DNA of 7,540 nt from an uncultured Thermoanaerobacteraceae bacterium (GTDB lineage Bacteria > Bacillota > DSM-12270 > Thermacetogeniales > Thermacetogeniaceae). Shown here one piece after another: positions 4,990 to 7,540 of the stretch (position 1 is the first letter of the stretch; each line of letters starts with the position of its first letter). Under the pieces are notes generated by a model. That model was given only the letters and a program-made list of their open reading frames with translations, searched no databases and was not told the origin of the DNA. The DNA lies in the NCBI GenBank assembly GCA_937914965.1, contig CALGIY010000345.1, forward strand, positions 1-7,540. The letters run 5' to 3'. Both the position numbers and the translations under genes were made by a program.

Positions 4990-6774
4990 ATGACACAGAT
5001 TACATGTGACAGGATTCGAAATTTAGCAATTATCGCTCATGTTGATCATGGCAAAACCACTCTAGTCAACGGGATGCTCAAACAGAGTGGTGTATTCCAT
5101 GAAAGGCAGGTAGTGGAAGACCGGGTGATGGACCGTAGCGATCTGGAACGGGAACGGGGTATCACCATCATGTCCAAAAACACCGCGGTCTTCTATGATG
5201 GATACAAACTGAATATCGTGGATACCCCAGGGCACGCTGACTTCGGAGGAGAAGTGGAGCGCATCGTGCAGATGGTAGACGGGGTCCTGCTTCTGGTAGA
5301 TGCCTTTGAGGGACCGATGCCCCAGACCCGCTTTGTGCTCAAAAAAGCGCTGGCTGCGGATCTGGTGCCTATTGTGGTCATCAATAAGATCGACAGGCCC
5401 AATGCCCGTCCTATTGATGTGCTGGACGAGATTTTGGAACTGTTTATCGATTTGGATGCCAGTGAAGATCAGCTGGATTTCCCAGTGGTCTACAGCAATG
5501 GCCGTGAAGGAACAGCATCCCTGGAACCGGACAAACCAGAAGTCGATTTGAAGCCACTGTTCGACATGATCGTATCCAAGATTCCGGCGCCAAAGGGAGA
5601 TCCGGAACTACCCCTGCAGTTGGGAGTCACCTTGATTGATTATGACACCTATCTAGGGCGCCAAGCTGTAGGACGCATCCAGCAGGGACAGATCAAGAAC
5701 AAGCAGACTGTTGCGGTGATTGGGGCTGATGGAGTACCTCACAACCAGCACCTATCTGCCCTCTATACTTTCGATGGCCTGAAAAAAGTGCCGGTAGAGG
5801 AAGCCAGTGCCGGAGAGATAGTGGTCGCAGCCGGTTTGGATGATATCAATGTCGGGAACACCATCGCTGACCCGGAGAACCCTCAGCAGTTGGATTTTAT
5901 TCCTATTGATGAGCCCACGGTCGCGGTCACTTTTCTGGTCAACAAAAGCCCCTTTGCGGGGCGGGATGGACAATATGTCACTTCACGGAAACTGGGAGAA
6001 AGACTCTTCCGGGAAGCGGAATCAGATGTCAGCCTGCGAGTAAAAGCAACTGAAAGCCCTGATGCCTTTCTAGTAGCCGGCAGGGGTGAACTGCATCTGT
6101 CCATTCTCATCGAGACCATGCGCCGGGAAGGATATGAGTTTGAGGTATCCAGGCCACGGGTTATCGAGCGTGAAATCAATGGGGTGCGCTGTGAGCCGAT
6201 CGAGGACCTGATCGTAGAGGTACCAGAGGCCTATGTCGGCACTGTGATGGAACGCTTGGGACCCCGAAAAAGCGAAATGATCAACATGCAGCAGAAAGGT
6301 GATGGACAGGTACACCTGGAATACCATATCCCTACCAGGGGCCTGTTTGGATTCCGTTCTGAGTTATTGACAGAAACCAGGGGTACGGGCATTATCTATC
6401 ACTCTTTCCACCACTACGCCCCTTATACAGGCGAAATACAGACACGCCTCAGGGGATCCCTGGTCGCCTGGGAAAACGGAGTTTCCAGCGGCTACGGGCT
6501 AGAAAACGCCCAGGATAGAGGGGAACTTTTTGTGGATGTCGGAGTACCGGTATATCCGGGTATGGTCGTCGGAGAGAATGCCCGTCCCGGTGATATCGCG
6601 ATCAATATCTGTAAAAAGAAACGCCTGACTAACATGCGGAGCTCTACCGCTGATATAGCAATCAAACTGTCCACAGCCCGGGAAATGAGCCTTGAGCAGT
6701 GCCTGGAATTCATAAGTGATGATGAACTGCTGGAAGTCACCCCGAAGAATTTGCGTATGAGGAAAAAAGGGTAG
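4990..6774 (+). CDS. typA: TypA/BipA ribosome-associated translational GTPase
   Basis: TypA (BipA) is an EF-G-like GTPase that binds the ribosome and helps 50S subunit assembly and stress or cold adaptation. The 594 residues, against a usual 600-615, cover the full family. G1 AHVDHGKTT is at 16-24, the switch I motif RGITI at 56-60, G3 DTPGH at 78-82 and G4 NKID at 132-135. The beta-barrel domain II follows at about 200-290, then the EF-G-like domains with [19 protein letters not shown] and the TypA-specific C-terminal region ([11 protein letters not shown], then [13 protein letters not shown] [11 protein letters not shown] and a basic MRKKG end). The G5 loop reads YSNGREGTA where Bacillus TypA has a YASA-type sequence, likely lineage variation. 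The ATG at 4990 follows GAGGAAGTGA. It is a separate unit behind the leader hairpin, with a strong terminator downstream. Confidence 0.97.
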   Translation: MTQITCDRIRNLAIIAHVDHGKTTLVNGMLKQSGVFHERQVVEDRVMDRSDLERERGITIMSKNTAVFYDGYKLNIVDTPGHADFGGEVERIVQMVDGVLLLVDAFEGPMPQTRFVLKKALAADLVPIVVINKIDRPNARPIDVLDEILELFIDLDASEDQLDFPVVYSNGREGTASLEPDKPEVDLKPLFDMIVSKIPAPKGDPELPLQLGVTLIDYDTYLGRQAVGRIQQGQIKNKQTVAVIGADGVPHNQHLSALYTFDGLKKVPVEEASAGEIVVAAGLDDINVGNTIADPENPQQLDFIPIDEPTVAVTFLVNKSPFAGRDGQYVTSRKLGERLFREAESDVSLRVKATESPDAFLVAGRGELHLSILIETMRREGYEFEVSRPRVIEREINGVRCEPIEDLIVEVPEAYVGTVMERLGPRKSEMINMQQKGDGQVHLEYHIPTRGLFGFRSELLTETRGTGIIYHSFHHYAPYTGEIQTRLRGSLVAWENGVSSGYGLENAQDRGELFVDVGVPVYPGMVVGENARPGDIAINICKKKRLTNMRSSTADIAIKLSTAREMSLEQCLEFISDDELLEVTPKNLRMRKKG

Positions 6775-6860
6775 GCTAAAGCAAAACAGGCTTCTCCCGG
6801 CAGCTGCTGGGCTGGGTGCAACAAATCATTAATTTTATAAGTTTTATACGAAATAAGGTT

Positions 6861-6910
6861 ATAGGAGTTAGGCTGCCGCATTTTGTGCGGAGAACCTAAC
6901 TCCTATTTTT
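6861..6910 (+). terminator. Strong intrinsic terminator of typA, shared with the convergent gene
   Basis: ATAGGAGTTAGG (6861-6872) pairs perfectly with CCTAACTCCTAT (6895-6906), and within it CCGCA (6876-6880) pairs with TGCGG (6886-6890). Including the final T of the stem, TTTTT follows on the plus strand. The TAG stop of the minus-strand gene (6903-6905) lies in the right arm. On the minus strand the T-tract is weak (AACCTTATTT), so action in that direction is less certain. Upstream, 6796-6811 is a further near-palindrome (CCCGGCAGCTGCTGGG) without a T-tract. Confidence 0.85.
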
Positions 6911-7238
6911 CATCCTCAACAACATCCACATATTCTGTCCCGGAATATCCTTCAGGATCACATTGAAAGGTATAGCATAAAAAGTCTTCCATGCTGTCGA
7001 AGGTCCGCCCATCTTTGGATCTCACAACAGTTTGCTCATGGTTTAGGTAGCGGAAAGTTTCCGGTTCTCCCGCAATCGGGTAGGCACGAAAAACAATTTC
7101 TTGCTGGTCTGCATGTTCCAGATACTCCCGTAATTCATCAGGAGTGTGAAAACGGGTGCAAGGTTGTCCATCCCGGGAGGGGCAAGACTTATCTTGATTT
7201 GTAATTGTTGGTGTCGTGTTTTCTGGTTTGTTGATCAT
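6903..7238 (-). CDS. Hypothetical acidic 111-residue protein next to the CRISPR leader
   Basis: I do not recognise this protein. It is soluble, with no signal peptide or membrane helix. Residues 1-28 are polar and probably disordered with C19 and C27. Residues 29-95 look folded (FHTPDELREYLEHADQQEIV, then FRAYPIAGEPETFRYLN and GRTFDSMEDFLCYTFQCDPE) with C88 and C93. The tail EYVDVVEDEK is acidic. The ATG at 7236-7238 is chosen because AGGAGG lies 8 bases upstream; a GTG three codons earlier overlaps that SD. The excellent SD, the clean frame and the shared terminator at its 3' end support a real gene. It is convergent with typA and divergent from the CRISPR array. Its own promoter is not clear: only an AT-rich patch (ATTATTCCATAAT, 7286-7298) is visible upstream. 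Confidence 0.72.
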   Translation of the reverse strand: MINKPENTTPTITNQDKSCPSRDGQPCTRFHTPDELREYLEHADQQEIVFRAYPIAGEPETFRYLNHEQTVVRSKDGRTFDSMEDFLCYTFQCDPEGYSGTEYVDVVEDEK

Positions 7239-7351
7239 TATGGGCACCTCCTCTGTTGTTAGGTTGCCCGTAAGTGGGGTGAGTCATTATTCCATAATCT
7301 TTTCCACAGGATGGCGCAAAACAGTTCTCATCTTTTCCGGTGCGACCCTTC

Positions 7352-7375
7352 TGAAATCAGATTATATAGATTTCA
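7352..7375. promoter_or_regulatory. Dyad in the CRISPR-proximal intergenic region
   Basis: TGAAATC (7352-7358) is the reverse complement of GATTTCA (7369-7375), with the 10-base AT-rich core AGATTATATA between them. It has the look of a protein-binding site or small hairpin. No T-tract follows on the plus strand. Its role, in the CRISPR leader or for the divergent small gene, is unknown. Confidence 0.4.
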
Positions 7376-7440
7376 TGGTGCTTGCCGCAGTTGTAAAATG
7401 TTGTCTAAAATAAATTTTCTACAATTAACTTGTTTATTAT

Positions 7441-7507
7441 TTGACTGTTTCCTGCTCTTGTGCATAATCCTTACCCGCCTCCCGGGCTAGGTGCTACCAT
7501 TAAATGC
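7441..7507 (+). promoter_or_regulatory. CRISPR leader with sigma-A promoter
   Basis: TTGACT (7441-7446) and CATAAT (7463-7468) are 16 bp apart, a good promoter directed at the repeat. Transcription would begin near 7475, about 33 bases before the first repeat. The upstream DNA (7380-7440) is AT-rich and gene-free, as leaders usually are. The leader side is set by the repeat ending in ATTGAAAC, which gives the 8-base 5' handle of crRNAs. The whole gene-free stretch 7239-7507 has no other feature that I can name except the dyad at 7352-7375. Confidence 0.6.
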
Positions 7508-7540
7508 GTTATCAGCGTACCTAAGAGGAATTGAAACGGC
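7508..7540 (+). CRISPR. First repeat of a CRISPR array (30-nt repeat, array continues beyond the window)
   Basis: Bases 7508-7537 begin GTTATCAGCG, continue TACCTAAGAG and end GAATTGAAAC. This matches from memory the 30-nt repeat class of Clostridium thermocellum and relatives (GTT start, CGTACCTA core, GAGGAATTGAAAC end), which is linked with type I-B and type III systems. Orientation is plus, so crRNAs would carry the AUUGAAAC handle. Only one copy is visible, because the window ends three bases into what would be spacer 1. No cas gene lies in the window. Array status therefore rests on repeat identity and on the leader promoter, not on repetition. Confidence 0.8.

Noticed and set aside
6492..6881. 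129-codon minus-strand ORF
   Set aside because: Antisense to the C-terminal part of typA and to the terminator; the serine-rich run is a by-product of the antisense frame.
7216..7413. 65-codon plus-strand ORF in the CRISPR-proximal region
   Set aside because: Overlaps the start and SD of the minus-strand small gene, has no SD of its own and looks like chance composition.

Overview
This window looks like chromosomal DNA of a Clostridia-type member of the Bacillota. The reasons are strong AGGAGG-type ribosome binding sites, frequent GTG and TTG starts, a YvlD-family membrane protein, a GreA/GreB-like factor, a TypA GTPase, and a CRISPR repeat of the type found in thermophilic and anaerobic clostridia. 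Gene density is high, and no transposon, tRNA or rRNA is visible. The genus cannot be fixed from the sequence alone.

Layout from left to right: (a) Minus strand, 8-1249: a tRNA nucleotidyltransferase/poly(A) polymerase-family protein with an HD domain. Its catalytic head motifs are degraded, and a perfect 17-bp inverted repeat straddles its stop codon at the very left edge. (b) 1250-1578: an intergenic region with direct repeats, a dyad, tandem TTGACA boxes and a possible 17-codon leader ORF. (c) 1579-2043, plus: a GreA/GreB C-terminal-domain protein lacking the usual GreA acidic-tip motif. (d) 2176-2511, minus: a four-helix YvlD/phage-holin-4-like membrane protein. (e) 2705-4822, plus: a large beta-class DNA adenine methyltransferase with a zinc ribbon in its target-recognition region and no restriction partner in view. 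(f) 4823-4989: a typA leader with a TATAAT box, an 11-codon uORF and a hairpin with T-tract. (g) 4990-6774, plus: typA/bipA, a ribosome-associated GTPase. (h) 6861-6910: a strong terminator. (i) 6903-7238, minus: an unrecognised acidic 111-residue protein. (j) 7239-7507: a gene-free CRISPR leader with a promoter. (k) 7508-7537: one 30-nt CRISPR repeat, after which the window ends three bases into the first spacer.

The genes do not form one operon. Most are separate units with their own regulatory regions: a and c are divergent, c and d convergent, d and e divergent, e and f-g tandem, and g and i convergent. The themes are RNA and transcription housekeeping (a, c, g) plus DNA modification and defence (e, k). 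The most notable points are the leader end of a CRISPR array at the right edge, the degenerate CCA-enzyme paralogue, and two genes (Gre-like and typA) that each appear to carry a tiny SD-preceded leader ORF ending at the main gene's ribosome binding site. Both window ends look like places where an assembler stops (a fold-back inverted repeat and a CRISPR array), so this may be an entire contig.
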